DNA of 64,000 bases from Endomychus coccineus. Its lineage: Eukaryota; Arthropoda; Insecta; Coleoptera; Endomychidae. The first letter of the stretch is position 1. Every line of letters starts with the position of its first letter. The notes beneath the pieces were generated by a model that saw only the letters and a program-made list of their open reading frames with translations, searched no databases and was not told the DNA's origin. Of this stretch, positions 1 to 10,951 are shown piece after piece. Location of the stretch: contig OY294068.1 of NCBI GenBank assembly GCA_958510875.1, positions 192,224,315 through 192,288,314 on the forward strand, given 5' to 3'. A program made the translations under genes and the position numbers.

Positions 1-2700
1 TTCGGGAGGAAACCAACTCTCTCTGGTAGATAGATGAATATTCGTGGATGAGAACCACCCCACTAGGTGACACGACTTTCCTTTAACTCGGAGAAGTATG
101 GTGGACGCTCTCATGTGGGAGCTGCCTTTTGGTGACTCATCGGTGAGAGCCGCTGCATTAGGTGACACGTGACATGGGGATACAAATGACTAGGCATTTA
201 GGGATCGCAACGGCCCCTCCTTAATTAATGATAATTAATAAAAAACATTCTGCCAACGTAAAGAAGAATAAAAGTGAAAAATCAGCATTAGCAGAACATA
301 TTTTGAATACGTTACTCTTAAAACATTGTACAGACATATCTAGGTAATATACAAGGGATGGAACATTTTGAATACCTCCATTCATAATAATAAGGTATGT
401 TTTCCGAAAATGATACAGAGTGTAGGTAAGAGAACTGACCATAACGAACTACAGCAAATTGCTACAGGCAATGGTTACGACAAATTTTTGATAAATAAGT
501 TAATTTCTAACCAAAAACGGAAAATCAACTAACCAAATAATAATAATCACTAAACAATAAGAGAACAGTCAGTATTCTATTACTAGACCTATTTGCACTC
601 CTGATTTTACAAAAATTGATCTTGGGTCTGTTTTTACGCATTCACCATCTTAAGGGAACTTTTCTCATGCTTCCTAAATGTGATGTTGAGTAGCCTGAAG
701 GCTCTAGAGAAAAGGTATATTTAGTCATCCATCCATCTTCGAATTCCATATCCATTATGAGATCTAAGGGGAAATTTATTTGTGGATACACTAGACGCAT
801 TCAAACGAATTGTTGTTTTTTTACTTGAATACGTTGATGAACTATCAATAAAGGCTTTCTATATAATGAACTATCTCCATTCCCAAGAATGCCTTCACCG
901 TGAATACAGTTTTGAATAAACCTACAATTGTTATGTAATTAACTGGAATAAATTTCCAACAATCGGAAAAGTTGTAATGTTATCAAACAAACTAACTAGT
1001 AATATGGAAGAGTCCCTCCTTAGATTTATTTTTTTGGCATTAAAGGTTATCGGAAAACCTTTATTTTACGTCAGCACTCTTGATTTATGTATGGAGTTCC
1101 AGGCAATAAAAAAATTTTATGCGATATTCTGAGTTGTTTGTATTCTGAAAATAAATTTATCGCCAAGGAAAATACCCAACTGTTTGCATATTTTTATGCT
1201 TTAGCATATGTCATGTTCAGAAGAATACTTGAATTATTTGCTTTTTCTCTTCATCTCTTTGCTCCTAGTTTGTTCGTCACGTTTGATCCCATCCCAGTAG
1301 TAAATAAGTGAGAAATTTTAATTCAAAGTTCAGCTACAGATTTCTACAGGGCTTGTTGATTCTTTAGGTCAGGTTTTTAATTTTGTAAGATATTTGTATC
1401 CAATCCCAATGTCGATTTTAAGGCTTATTCTACATCAGTTTCCGATTTTTATTTTTCAAGGCTGGGCTCTACTTTCGTCTGAATATAGGGAGTTTACTTT
1501 TATGACGAGTATTACATGCCTGGCAAAACATTTACTGTTTTTATATTCCGTTCCTTCGTGAAAATATGGACAGTTCAAATGAATAAAATATGAATGAAAA
1601 TAGAAGCTTTCCAACACGCAGGAAGTTGCAAAATGCATTGTCTTGACCAGTATTTTTCAGGCATTTGTATTCTCTATCATGACAGATATTGCTTTTTCAA
1701 ATAAAATACATAAATAAAACAATTTGTACTATTTCGCGATATGGAATTGTTTATCTTAATGTAGTTTTCGCCTTCCGATGACTGAAGTAAAAAATGATTC
1801 TAGTCAATAATCTACAGGATGTTTCAAAAGTGACATGAATGATTTTAAGGAGTTATTTCCTGTGTGGTTTCAAGAAAAAAGTTCTGATAGATACACGTCC
1901 TAAATTACACAGATTCTGAAATACAATAGAGTCAATATTTAAAAAAAAAGAGTTTTTCATATTTTAAAGACGTTCGAACCAATTTTATTGAAATTTGCCA
2001 AGTTTCTTTATTAGGCCAGTAGACACTTTTTGGTACAATAAGATTGATTGATTTTCATCAGTGGGATCGGTAGAAATAAATGCGATGATATTATTAGAAA
2101 AAAGGATGATATACCACTGTGTGTTCTTGAATTATGCCAATTCAAATTGAAATAAGTGACTAATTTATTTTTGAACTGTAAAGCTTTATTCCCGAAGAAA
2201 AGCTGAAATAGCTCAATTATTGAAAATCAATGCTTTCAACTCATTGAAAATTGACACAGATCGAGTAGTCGAGCGAATAATCCTTATCCGTCCACCAATC
2301 GAACGTTCCTGACGGCCTCTAGCGGCGAGCGCATTAACAGTTGATATACCGAATTCAATGTTGATGCTGCATTTGCGATTCTAGCCTACCCTGTTAGACT
2401 TCGTCTGTAGATTGGAAACTCCAGGCGGCAACGTTATCGCAGGTTAATTTGCTAGATTTTAATACATTTTTGGAATATAGATCGATAGATTATTTCAAAT
2501 TTCTCCTTTTTATATATTCTTAGGAATGCTAGATTGATTTTCATTGCCCTTGTATACTTAGTTCACGTCACGTGCTATTTTTTTCAACTAATAAGCTGTA
2601 AAAGAGTTCACACTGTGAATACACTATACTGTAACACTATAAATATAAGAAATATTCAGCCTTATCAACTAGAAATTCTGGATCTAGTTGTTACAAGATC
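1..2700. other. No gene recognised
   Basis: I see no convincing coding region here. Open frames are short, unlike any family I know, and low in complexity. Bases 1-210 are richer in GC than their surroundings and contain the word aggtgacacg twice, which may mark a transposon remnant, but I cannot name it. Bases 2285-2440 form another GC-richer island without a clear frame. Confidence 0.5.
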
Positions 2701-2713
2701 ATTATACCATCAA
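2701..2713. repeat. Target-site duplication, left copy, PLE-A
   Basis: The 13-base word attataccatcaa directly precedes the element and recurs exactly at 4515-4527 directly after it. This is expected of a duplication made on insertion. Confidence 0.8.
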
Positions 2714-2812
2714 AAATTCAATTGTGGAAGCCGTTACTTTGTGATAGTTTATCGTTTTAACGAAATAATAAATAAAACTACTTTGTTTTACTATCACTGA
2801 AATTTAATATAG

Positions 2813-2855
2813 TCGTTACTATAGTTTCAACACTAAACGTGTCATCTTCAGACGA
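2813..2855 (-). ncRNA. Hammerhead ribozyme motif, family A, core intact
   Basis: Read on the minus strand: stem I UCGU/ACGA (2852-2855 with 2813-2816); core CUGAAGA (2845-2851); one unpaired U; stem II GACAC/GUGUU; GAAA (2825-2828); helix III of A-U and C-G closing a UAUA loop; and a GUA cleavage site between 2817 and 2816. All core bases are present. The extra U after the core differs from the textbook motif. It lies in the tail-bearing arm of PLE-A. Hammerheads are known in the terminal repeats of Penelope-like elements; self-cleavage here is inferred. Confidence 0.75.
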
Positions 2856-3332
2856 AAAATGAATTTAACAAATATTATATCTATCATATATATAGGTTAA
2901 AGAAGAATTACAAACAAATTTTATGGCTATAGGAAATAGTTCTAGGAAAAACCAGAGAGGGGTAAGGTGATTAGGTAATTCCGTGAGAACCTTAGTGGTG
3001 CGGGTATATTTACTAACGGACTTTAAATACTAAAATGAGGTTATTAATACATTGAAGAGATTACTGTAATATAAATCTAGTTGATCGTTTAGGATCTTAT
3101 TATCATACATCTTCATTCCTTTGAAAATTTCCATTGACTCTAATATATTTAGTTTTGAAGTTTTATCTTGACTATGTAAAATTTGGACATTATTCAAATT
3201 AGGAAAGGTATGGCCTGTTTCTAAAATATGATTTGCAAATGAAGAATCGGTTTTATTATTTTTAAAGGAACGAAAATGTTCTTTATATCTAACTTCTATG
3301 TTACGGCAAGATCTACCTATGTGAAATTATTT

Positions 3333-4232
3333 TAGCCCTCTTTAAAGGTACACCTAGACAATTAGATGTTTTCTTATCATTCATCAATAATATTCATCCC
3401 AACATAAAATTCACATTAGAGACAGAAAAGGATCACAAAATAAATTTCTTAGACTTAACATTATTACATCATAATAATAGCATCTCATTCGACATTTACA
3501 GAAAACCTACTTTCACAGATACAGTAATTTGTACCTTTTCACATAACCCCTATAGTCATAAACTAGCTACTTTTCATTCAATGATACATAGAGTCTTTTC
3601 CCTTCCCTTATCTCAAGAAAATCTTAGTAAAGAACTAGATACAATTAAATTCATTGTTACAAATAACGGTTTCGGTCCTCAAGTAGTTTCTAAATTAATA
3701 AATAGAAATTTACAATATTTATCCTTTTATAAAATATAAAGATAACTCATTAAAATATGTTTCTTCAACTTATTTTGGTCCTATAAGCGAAAAAATTGCA
3801 AACATGTTATCCCATCATAACCTGACCATCAGCTTTAAGCCCCCAAACAAGTTATCTCATATTCTGTTCAAAGCGAAAGATAAAACTGACAAATTTAAAA
3901 GACCCGGAGCTTATAAACTAACTTGTTCAGAGTGTGATAGTTTTTACATAGGTAGATCTTGCCGTAACATAGCAGTTAGATATAAAGAACATTTTCGTTC
4001 CTTTAAAAATAATAAAACCGATTCTTCATTTGCAAATCATATTTTAGAAACAGGCCATATCTTTCCTAATTTGAATAATGTCCAAATTTTACATAGTCAA
4101 GATAAAATTTCAAAACTAAATATATTAGAGTCAATGGAAATTTTCAAAGGAATGAAGATGTATGATAATAAGATCCTAAACGATCAACTAGATTTATATT
4201 ACAGTAATCTCTTCAATGTATTAATAACCTGA
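3333..4232 (+). pseudogene. PLE-A reverse transcriptase C-terminus plus GIY-YIG endonuclease, frameshifted
   Basis: The reading begins at LFKGTPRQLD, the stretch that normally follows the YxDD site of Penelope reverse transcriptases, so the catalytic palm is missing. INFLD and FDIYRKPTFTDT (about 3442-3520) are typical of the Penelope thumb. A stop near 3738 with a shift of frame separates this from the second part. That part carries the GIY-YIG nuclease: GAYKLTC, a CxxC pair, SFYIG and an Arg/His-containing helix (3906-4000). The frame ends at 4232. In an intact element the two domains together carry out target-primed insertion. This copy is dead: no start, no palm, and a frameshift. Confidence 0.85.
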
Positions 4233-4414
4233 TTTTATTTAGTATTCAAAGTCCGTTAGTAAACATACCCGCACCACTAAGGTCCTCACGGAATTACCTA
4301 ATCACCTTACCTCTCTCTGGTTTTTCCTAGAACTATTTCCTATAGCCATAAAATTTGTTTGTAATCCTTCTTTAACCTATATATAGTAGATTTAATATTT
4401 GTTAAATTCATTTT

Positions 4415-4457
4415 TCGTCTGAAGATAACACGTTTAGTGTTGGAACTATAGTAACGA
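4415..4457 (+). ncRNA. Hammerhead ribozyme motif, family A, decayed
   Basis: This is the plus-strand partner of the motif at 2813-2855, in the arm that lacks the tail. Stem I UCGU/ACGA, CUGAAGA, the UAUA loop and the GUA site remain, but the essential GAAA reads GGAA, and stem II has a substitution (gataacac for gatgacac). It is probably inactive. Confidence 0.65.
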
Positions 4458-4514
4458 CTATATTAAATATCAGTGATAGTAAAACAAAGTAGTTTTATTT
4501 ATTATTTCGTTAAA

Positions 4515-4527
4515 ATTATACCATCAA
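4515..4527. repeat. Target-site duplication, right copy, PLE-A
   Basis: Exact 13-base match to 2701-2713, immediately after the right arm of PLE-A. Confidence 0.8.
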
Positions 4528-4574
4528 CTAATCGATCACAACCAAACTTTGTTATTTGATTTCTGCTTCCGTTC

Positions 4575-4589
4575 ATTGTTATTACGATT
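4575..4589. repeat. Target-site duplication, left copy, PLE-B
   Basis: The 15-base word attgttattacgatt precedes the element and is repeated exactly at 6857-6871 on its other side. Confidence 0.85.
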
Positions 4590-4643
4590 ATATATAAAAA
4601 TTCTCGGGAAATAGGTCACAATAACACTTTGTTTTAACTATTC

Positions 4644-4685
4644 GTCTTTACGTACGTTTCGGTCTCACGACCATCATCAGAAGAC
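4644..4685 (-). ncRNA. Hammerhead ribozyme motif, family B, core intact
   Basis: Minus strand: stem I GUCUU/AAGAC, core CUGAUGA, one unpaired U, stem II GGUC/GACC with a GUGA loop, GAAA, helix III with the self-complementary run CGUACG, and a GUA cleavage site. Every core position agrees with the hammerhead consensus. It lies at the outer end of the left arm of PLE-B and matches the right-arm copy base for base. Confidence 0.8.
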
Positions 4686-5091
4686 TCACTATGTCTAAAA
4701 AGGGGGTTTATTAAAACTAATTATAACACAAGCGTCCAAATCGCACAATTTAACTTCAATTAAAAGAGCCCACGCCGTCGAAACGAACAGAACCACGAAT
4801 AATCGAAATTGTATCGTCAGAATTAATGTATAAAAAATTATTTTTTTGTAGTAAGAATCCGCTATTCAGTAATATTATTAAAATATATGAGTGCATATCG
4901 ATTGGTATTCTCACAACAAATGAGAAGAACGAAGTTATTTGTCAAGTATCTACTTTCGAAACCAGATGTGTAGGATTTATGACATGGCACTTAAGAAAGG
5001 TTTCAGACCTGTACTGGGAAATAACAATTACGAATTCTTCCTAAAAACATTTTCTACACTTATAAAGACGTATGTAAGAATTTGCAAGAGA

Positions 5092-5511
5092 TTATTTAAT
5101 CAAATTAGTATAAATATGACTTAGATTTTGTGTGTCTACCCTATGATTTACAGATTTGGGGTCCCGTTTTATGTGAATCATCTCCAGGATAGATCTTTTA
5201 TAATAATTGGTTTCCTTAGTTAAGATATTAACATTTTTGTAATCAAATTGATGGTTATAATCAAAGCAATGCTTAGCAAGGGCGGTGGAATTTTCTAAGT
5301 TGTTATTTCTTGTGCTATATTTATGGCCGTACATTCTTTTTTGTAAATATTGTTTAGAGGTTCCAGTATAGGTTCCATCACAATCTAAACAATTCAATTT
5401 ATACACTGTGTGGGTTTGTTTATCTTTGGGTATTAACGGTTTTAGATTTGAGAAATATTTCCCAACACAGTTAGTAGGTTTATGCGCAACATTTATATCA
5501 TACTTTTTCAA
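5092..5511 (-). pseudogene. GIY-YIG endonuclease fragment in the left arm of PLE-B
   Basis: This is the inverted copy of the C-terminal 139 residues read at 5911-6330. It starts inside the protein (KKYDINVAHK) and ends at the same stop. The nuclease core TVYKLNC, CLDC, TYTG, an Arg-bearing helix and KHCFDYNH is intact. The only difference I noticed from the plus copy is Thr for Ile after TYTG. It is a 5'-truncated duplicate made as part of the inverted-arm insertion, with no start of its own. Confidence 0.8.
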
Positions 5512-5517
5512 ACATTG

Positions 5518-6330
5518 TTAAACAATAACATAAATTTCCTAGATATGAACATTAGGCATGATGCTGATGGAAAAATAAAAACCTCTTGGTTTACTAAAGA
5601 AGTATGGTCTCAACGTTATCTTCACTTCAATTCCGTTGCACCAGCTTGTTATAAAAAAAGTGTCATAAACAGCCTTACAGATCGCGCGATAAAATTGTCC
5701 CACGCAGATGACCGCCCCAAAAATTTAAAAATTGTTCGTACTACACTAGAATTGAATGGCTACCCAAAAACTTTTTTCAATCCTATCATTAAAGAAAGAA
5801 TAAACAAAATCTATAATGGTTCGTCTAATAAAAATAACATAAAAGGTAATACAGACAATTTTATAACTCTACCTTACATTCCGGAGACCTCAGAGAAAAT
5901 CAAAAAATGTTTGAAAAAGTATGATATAAATGTTGCGCATAAACCTACTAACTGTGTTGGGAAATATTTCTCAAATCTAAAACCGTTAATACCCAAAGAT
6001 AAACAAACCCACACAGTGTATAAATTGAATTGTTTAGATTGTGATGGAACCTATACTGGAATCTCTAAACAATATTTACAAAAAAGAATGTACGGCCATA
6101 AATATAGCACAAGAAATAACAACTTAGAAAATTCCACCGCCCTTGCTAAGCATTGCTTTGATTATAACCATCAATTTGATTACAAAAATGTTAATATCTT
6201 AACTAAGGAAACCAATTATTATAAAAGATCTATCCTGGAGATGATTCACATAAAACGGGACCCCAAATCTGTAAATCATAGGGTAGACACACAAAATCTA
6301 AGTCATATTTATACTAATTTGATTAAATAA
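5518..6330 (+). pseudogene. PLE-B reverse transcriptase thumb plus GIY-YIG endonuclease, 5' truncated
   Basis: This is the longest Penelope frame in the window. It remains open from before 5518 to the stop at 6328-6330. INFLDMNIRHDADG, SWFTKEVWSQRYLHF and LSHADDRPKNL match the Penelope thumb region after the palm. The second half carries the GIY-YIG nuclease (TVYKLNC, CLDC, TYTG, QKRMYGH, KHCF-x-YNH, ILEMIHIKRD). The catalytic palm is absent because the insertion is truncated at the arm junction. Upstream in-frame residues from 5482 come from the inverted left arm and are an artefact of the junction. It could not drive its own transposition but may still encode a folded nuclease. Confidence 0.82.
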
Positions 6331-6736
6331 TCTCTTGCAAATTCTTACATACGTCTTTATAAGTGTAGAAAATGTTTTTAGGAAGAATTCGTAATTGTTA
6401 TTTCCCAGTACAGGTCTGAAACCTTTCTTAAGTGCCATGTCATAAATCCTACACATCTGGTTTCGAAAGTAGATACTTGACAAATAACTTCGCTCTTCTC
6501 ATTTGTTGTGAGAATACCAATCGATATGCACTCATATATTTTAATAATATTACTGAATAGCGGATTTTCACTACAAAAAAATAATTTTTTATACATTAAT
6601 TCTGACGATACAATTTCGATTATTCGTGGTTCTGTTCGTTTCGACGGCGTGGGCTCTTTTAATTGAAGTTAAATTGTGCGATTTGGACGCTTGTGTTATA
6701 ATTAGTTTTAATAAACCCCCTTTTTAGACATAGTGA

Positions 6737-6778
6737 GTCTTCTGATGATGGTCGTGAGACCGAAACGTACGTAAAGAC
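6737..6778 (+). ncRNA. Hammerhead ribozyme motif, family B, core intact
   Basis: Plus-strand twin of 4644-4685, with the same stem I, CUGAUGA, stem II, GAAA, CGUACG and GUA site. Predicted cleavage is after 6773. It sits next to the tail that marks the 3' end of the element. Confidence 0.8.
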
Positions 6779-6856
6779 GAATAGTTAAAACAAAGTGTTA
6801 TTGTGACCTATTTCCCGAGAATTTTTATATATAATTCATACTGGGTCAAGAATCTT

Positions 6857-6871
6857 ATTGTTATTACGATT
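6857..6871. repeat. Target-site duplication, right copy, PLE-B
   Basis: Exact 15-base match to 4575-4589, directly after the tail of PLE-B. Confidence 0.85.
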
Positions 6872-7836
6872 GTACGATTGTGTCATTATTTTTCTTCCAA
6901 TTATTGATTTCTCATTAGGAAATCACATTCATTTGCAACTGAGACGTTCTACCCTATTTATGACACTCACTTCAGTGGATTAGTTTCACATAAATATTCC
7001 CCTAGCCTAAGGGTATGTTTAGTATAATTATGAAATTATTTGGTCTCACGATACCTTCGAATCGATAATGGTGATCGGATTTTCGTGACAGTCCATGTGT
7101 TCGCTCGTTTTGGCCTCTAGAGAAAGATATCGTCGACCTGCTGACCCACTCATTAAATTTCCTTAGAAAAATGTTAAACTGGTGCCAGCGTATAAAAGCT
7201 TATAAAATGCAACGTAGGCATATACTTTGTCATATCTTTTCACCATAGCTGGACGTCATCCGCTATTCTAGAAACTGCCCGGACGTTGAACAGAATCGTT
7301 GCATTATTTATTACAGTAGACCTTGTGTAGCAGTTAAGCAATCGTATAGTCCGAATATAAGGTTGTAATAGAGCGCGCGCGTTGGGCAGTCGACGTAATA
7401 CAATATTGTTATTAACGTAGCCAGCATTCGGGCATATTAAATCCTTTCTAATTGTCTGCTTTCATCCCAGTGGAAATCTATTGTAATTAGACGGTTTACT
7501 TTGGAGATTTCTATTGTTCTATAGCTAGTTGTTACAATCTAAAATGGCACAATTTGGCTGAATCGAGATCGACTTTGTTTTCGACTATCCGATACTTACT
7601 TTTACGATGAAGGAGGATTTTCCGTGATTTACTTATTTATTTATTTATTTAATCTTACACTGATCAACAGGTATGAACACAATTAAAGATCAGGACAGTG
7701 CATAAAAAAATTTACATATTAACAATTATTATTCAAATTAAATCGAAATGACTTAAATCATTCTCTAATCCGAGAGGAGACAAAATCAGAAAGAAAAAAA
7801 ATAACCAAAAATATTTAACACAAGCAAATAGGCCTG
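6872..7836. other. No gene recognised
   Basis: AT-rich sequence without a recognisable frame. A short attt repeat lies at about 7630-7652. I see nothing else. Confidence 0.5.
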
Positions 7837-8805
7837 ATAGTCTAGGAGCCAGAGCGATATTGATGTTCTGAACATTAACCCGATGGCACTATGGTTTATC
7901 GTTAGAGGACGGTTCAATGAACAATTCATCTCACAGACCGAATTTTCCCCGGCTGCTAGATCTGGAGATACAGCATCCGCATTTTTTTTTTGACTGGAGG
8001 ATAACCCTTTCCAAGTTGCGGTTACTTCAAACAAAACAAAAACAGAAAAACTGCCGTTTCGATTTTAAGCCCAGCCAGAATCTCAAAAATTTACTAATTT
8101 ATGATAAAATTGGTCATATTATCCATATTATTCATATTTTTTTGGCGGGATTTTGGGGGGTTTAAATAGGCAAGGAGTGATGGAAATAATTTTTGAATTT
8201 CATTTGACCTCCAATACAGCTATCTAACATGATGCCATCATGTTATCTTGTAACCCGCAAGTTTTAGCCACAAAATGAAAAAAAGAAACATTTTTGGTCC
8301 ATATAATGGCCAATTACTCGGAAATGGACCGATAACTTTTGATGGCATAGGGTATGTTAACAATTGCCAACACCAATGAACATTTTCCACCAGGTTTGGG
8401 AGGGTTAACTAGCAGTCCATTTTCGGTCCAATTTTTACTGGTCTGCCTGATAAACGGGCACGATGAAAAATGATGGCACATGGTGAAAGTGTATAAGAAA
8501 GGCATGCTTTTCAAGTAACCGCAACTTGGAAAGGGTTAAACTCCAGTCAAAAAAGAAAAGTCAGCGCACTCCGGGAGTGCAGGCAGAAGTGAAAACTTGA
8601 ACTTATGGCGCGTTGGGCACTTTTTTGGGTGCGCATTTTTAGGTGCGCTCGCGACATGAGAAATTGTTCATAAAAAATCAAGTTTATCAAAGCGATGTGG
8701 GCACTTTTTGAATAGACATGAAGTATAATAATATAGAAACTATATTCGAAGGAAGTGGTTTTATTTAAATGAGTAAATATTAGTAAATAGTAAATACAAA
8801 ATTTA

Positions 8806-9006
8806 TCAATTCTCATCCATAATTTCAACAACTCTTACATCATCATTATCAGCATTTTCATCATTATTATCAGGATTTTCATCAAATTCTAAAACTAAAA
8901 CAATAGGTCTATGGTAACTAAAGTATGAAATGAACAATTTTGATTTAAATCTATTTATATATCTTGTGAATACTGCATCAATAGTAGTTAGTATTATCTT
9001 TCCCAC
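8806..9006 (-). pseudogene. C-terminal fragment of a transposon AP-type endonuclease
   Basis: The translated fragment TTIDAVFTRYI-x-SYFSYHRPIV closely parallels the end of the endonuclease at 33226-33826 (TTIDAVFSRYLED, SYFSYHKPIV). The Asp-Ala and Ser-Tyr-His residues correspond to the last conserved blocks of the AP-endonuclease-like fold used by LINEs and Helentrons. Only about 50 conserved residues remain, followed by an acidic tail rich in Asn and Asp. It lies inside the nested inverted repeats and is non-functional. Which transposon class it came from is uncertain. Confidence 0.55.
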
Positions 9007-9046
9007 AAATTAATATTCATTTATAAAATAAATATAAAAAACTCTC

Positions 9047-9275
9047 AATCTCGTCTGTCGCGAGGGCACGAACGAATGCCCATGCAAAGACTGCGTATAG
9101 CATGCAGCGCTCTCGCATACCTATACACTCTGAGTATACATATAGGTATGTAATCTCGTCTGTCGCGATAGCACGAACGAATGCCCATGCAAAAAGCGCG
9201 TATAGTATACATATATTATAAGAATACACGCGGAGTATATCTGTGTAAAATCTCATCTGTCGCGAGAACGGCTGA
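9047..9275. repeat. Three-copy tandem repeat, unit about 100 bp
   Basis: Units begin at 9047, 9152 and 9249, each with aatctcRtctgtcgcg. The first two continue with a shared block around cacgaacgaatgcccatgc and end in alternating tatac-type sequence. The third unit is cut short. Confidence 0.75.
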
Positions 9276-9474
9276 AAATGCTCTCCCACAAAAGTGCCCA
9301 ACGCGCCATAAGAAGTTTTCACTTCAAAAAAGGGAAGCTGTATCCCGAGATCTAACAGCCAGGGAAAATTCGGTCTGTGAGATGAATTGGTCATTAAACC
9401 GTCCTCTAACGATAAACCATAGTGCCATCGGGTTAATGTTCAGACCATCAATATCGCTCTGGCTCCTAGACTAT

Positions 9475-9665
9475 GACATTGTCCTCCTCGATAAACTGAG
9501 CAAGACTATGTATGTCATCGAATTCTCTGCTCCAGCAGAGAAGAACATACTATAGAAAGAGGAAAAATATTAAGATCTCCTGTTCGACCTCCGCACACTA
9601 TACCCAGGTCACAAGGTCGTATTAGTGGTTCTGATCATCATGTTTTGGGCGGAAAAATGAAAATA
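9475..9665 (+). pseudogene. R2-type restriction-like endonuclease fragment
   Basis: The frame gives DIVLLDKLSKTMYVIEFSAP, then KEEKY and DLRTLYPGHKV, with stops in between. It is the same protein as the endonuclease of the element at 54960-56304 (DIVLLD, VIEFSVP, EFRTLYPDHKV). The Asp and Glu fit the PD-(D/E)xK nuclease of R2-group LINEs. It abuts the outer inverted repeat at 9474, so the break is probably a transposon junction. It is a fragment without function. Confidence 0.65.
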
Positions 9666-10500
9666 AACTATCCAAACTCGACCTGGATGCACCATGTTGA
9701 ATCCTAGTTAAATTAACTTAAAACAAATCAACTTGACTCTGAATAGACTCAGCCCAAAACTCTACCTTTCTCAATCACAACACAAGATCAATAGAAAAAC
9801 TAGCTAGTTTACTAAAATATTGTCTAAATGTTTCGTGAAATTGTCGAAACAAGAACATCTCAAAGAAGTTAGAATATAACTGACTTTACTGCAGAGGGTT
9901 CGGTTTTTTATAACATTCAGTAGACACTCCTGTTCGATTAGTAAAACTTGAGGGGATGGTTTTACCCAATGAAATAATAGGTTGACCACGTCTAGTGAGA
10001 TGGATGAAAAGAACTATATTAAGTGTGTGGTGGTACCTTAAATGTATGGTATAATCAGAATTTCTTGTTAATCTGCTTATCATTAATAGTTATATCGAAT
10101 TACTATTCTGATTACAATTTGATATGAAACGAAAATTTTCTGTTACTTGTATTGTAGCTTCAAAAAATAAAACAGGATAAAAACCTCTTGTTCAGAATAA
10201 GCGACTGTAAAACCGGTCCATAAATCAGCCATAAATTAACAGTGAGTATTTCACTAACAATATTCTGAGAAAACACTTGTTTTATTTAGAATAGCCTTTG
10301 CTAAATATCTGGTTCATAGTTTGCTATTGTAATTGTGAGGGACAACCCCATAACTTTGTCAATATCTCAACAGCCTACGATAACCTTATCTGGCAGTTAT
10401 TCAGAACCTTTACTTTCCGTTTGTGTCCTAAAAATACAGAACAACAAATTGTAGCAGCCTACAATGGCAGTTCTTGGAAGTGAAATCAAAAACTTTATTT
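9666..10500. other. No gene recognised
   Basis: Short open frames without known motifs. I see no repeat structure. Confidence 0.45.
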
Positions 10501-10543
10501 TTGCTTACCCATTAAAATACAGAAATAATAAAGATAAATCAAG

Positions 10544-10780
10544 GTGTACAAGCTGATATGCGGGTCTTGTCCTAAGATACATATTGGTCAGACAGGAGGG
10601 AGCTTAAAAAAATGGATCAAAGGACATATACGTAGTTTCATTGATAATAAATCAGATTCAACCTTTGCAGAACATTTTATCAAGGAAAATCATAACTTTA
10701 ATGATAATTTCAAGATTTTACACATTCAGAATAAAAGTAATAAATTAAATTTGCTGGAGACCTTAGAAATGAATAAATAA
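10544..10780 (+). pseudogene. Penelope GIY-YIG endonuclease fragment
   Basis: The frame reads YKLICGSCPKIHIGQTGG, then KWIKGH, FAEHF, KENHNF and LNLLETLE. It matches the layout of the PLE-A nuclease (YKLTCSECDSFYIG, KEHF, FANH, LNILESME), with the CxxC pair and an IG for the YIG position. The sequence differs enough from PLE-A and PLE-B to be a third lineage. It begins inside the domain and is followed by a stop, so it is a truncated remnant. Confidence 0.75.
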
Positions 10781-10951
10781 ATATAGGAACAATCAACAAA
10801 TACTATACATAATATAATTATTGATATTCACAAAGAATTGGGTGATATTGTTACCGATTTTTTACATATCTAGATGATAGTTTCATGAAATATTTGGTAA
10901 CATAACCTATTTTTGGTTCACCAGCTTGACCAGTGACAATACGTCCTATAT

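Larger units (their letters stand above)
2714..4514 (+). mobile_element. Penelope-like element PLE-A, inverted-arm insertion
   Basis: A 1.8-kb insertion flanked by a 13-bp direct repeat. Bases 2755-3322 are the reverse complement of 3946-4514 with scattered mismatches, so two 5'-truncated copies lie head to head, an arrangement known for Penelope elements. The left end carries an extra tail of about 41 bases (2714-2754) that is absent from the right. The same left end starts the miniature element at 12024, which confirms the boundary. The middle encodes the end of the reverse transcriptase and a GIY-YIG endonuclease. Each arm carries one hammerhead motif. The frameshift and arm divergence mean it is not autonomous. 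Confidence 0.85.
4590..6856 (+). mobile_element. Penelope-like element PLE-B, young inverted-arm insertion
   Basis: A 2.27-kb insertion between 15-bp direct repeats. The left arm 4590-5517 is the reverse complement of the right arm 5909-6835 with only a handful of differences, so the insertion is recent or the arms are kept alike. The right end continues for about 21 bases (6836-6856, containing tgggtcaagaatc). The same tail is seen at 13484-13495 and 26028-26040. Unlike PLE-A, the tail is on the side of the plus-strand copy, so the plus copy supplies the true 3' end. Both arms keep identical hammerhead motifs and GIY-YIG frames. Confidence 0.88.
7837..9474. mobile_element. Nested inverted-repeat transposon remnant, possibly Helentron-like
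   Basis: Three inverted-repeat pairs are visible: 7837-7974 with 9337-9474 (the outer pair, about 138 bp); about 7982-8031 with 8508-8556; and about 8585-8624 with 9288-9325. Between them lie a transposon endonuclease fragment (8806-9006, minus) and a three-copy tandem repeat (9047-9275). On the minus strand the endonuclease tail is followed by the perfect hairpin gcactcccggagtgc (8566-8580), which recalls the terminal hairpin of Helitron-type elements. Assignment to Helentrons is inference. It may also be several elements inserted into one another. Confidence 0.5.

Noticed and set aside
1..210. GC-richer start with repeated aggtgacacg as a possible RNA gene
   Set aside because: No stable structure or known family is apparent; it may be a transposon fragment cut by the window edge.
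1801..1830. Mariner-like tip acaggatgtttcaaaag
   Set aside because: No opposite inverted end was found nearby, so I do not call an element.
5482..5517. Apparent start of a 282-residue frame for the PLE-B protein
   Set aside because: These residues are read from the inverted left arm across the junction and are not part of the Penelope protein; I begin the remnant at 5518.
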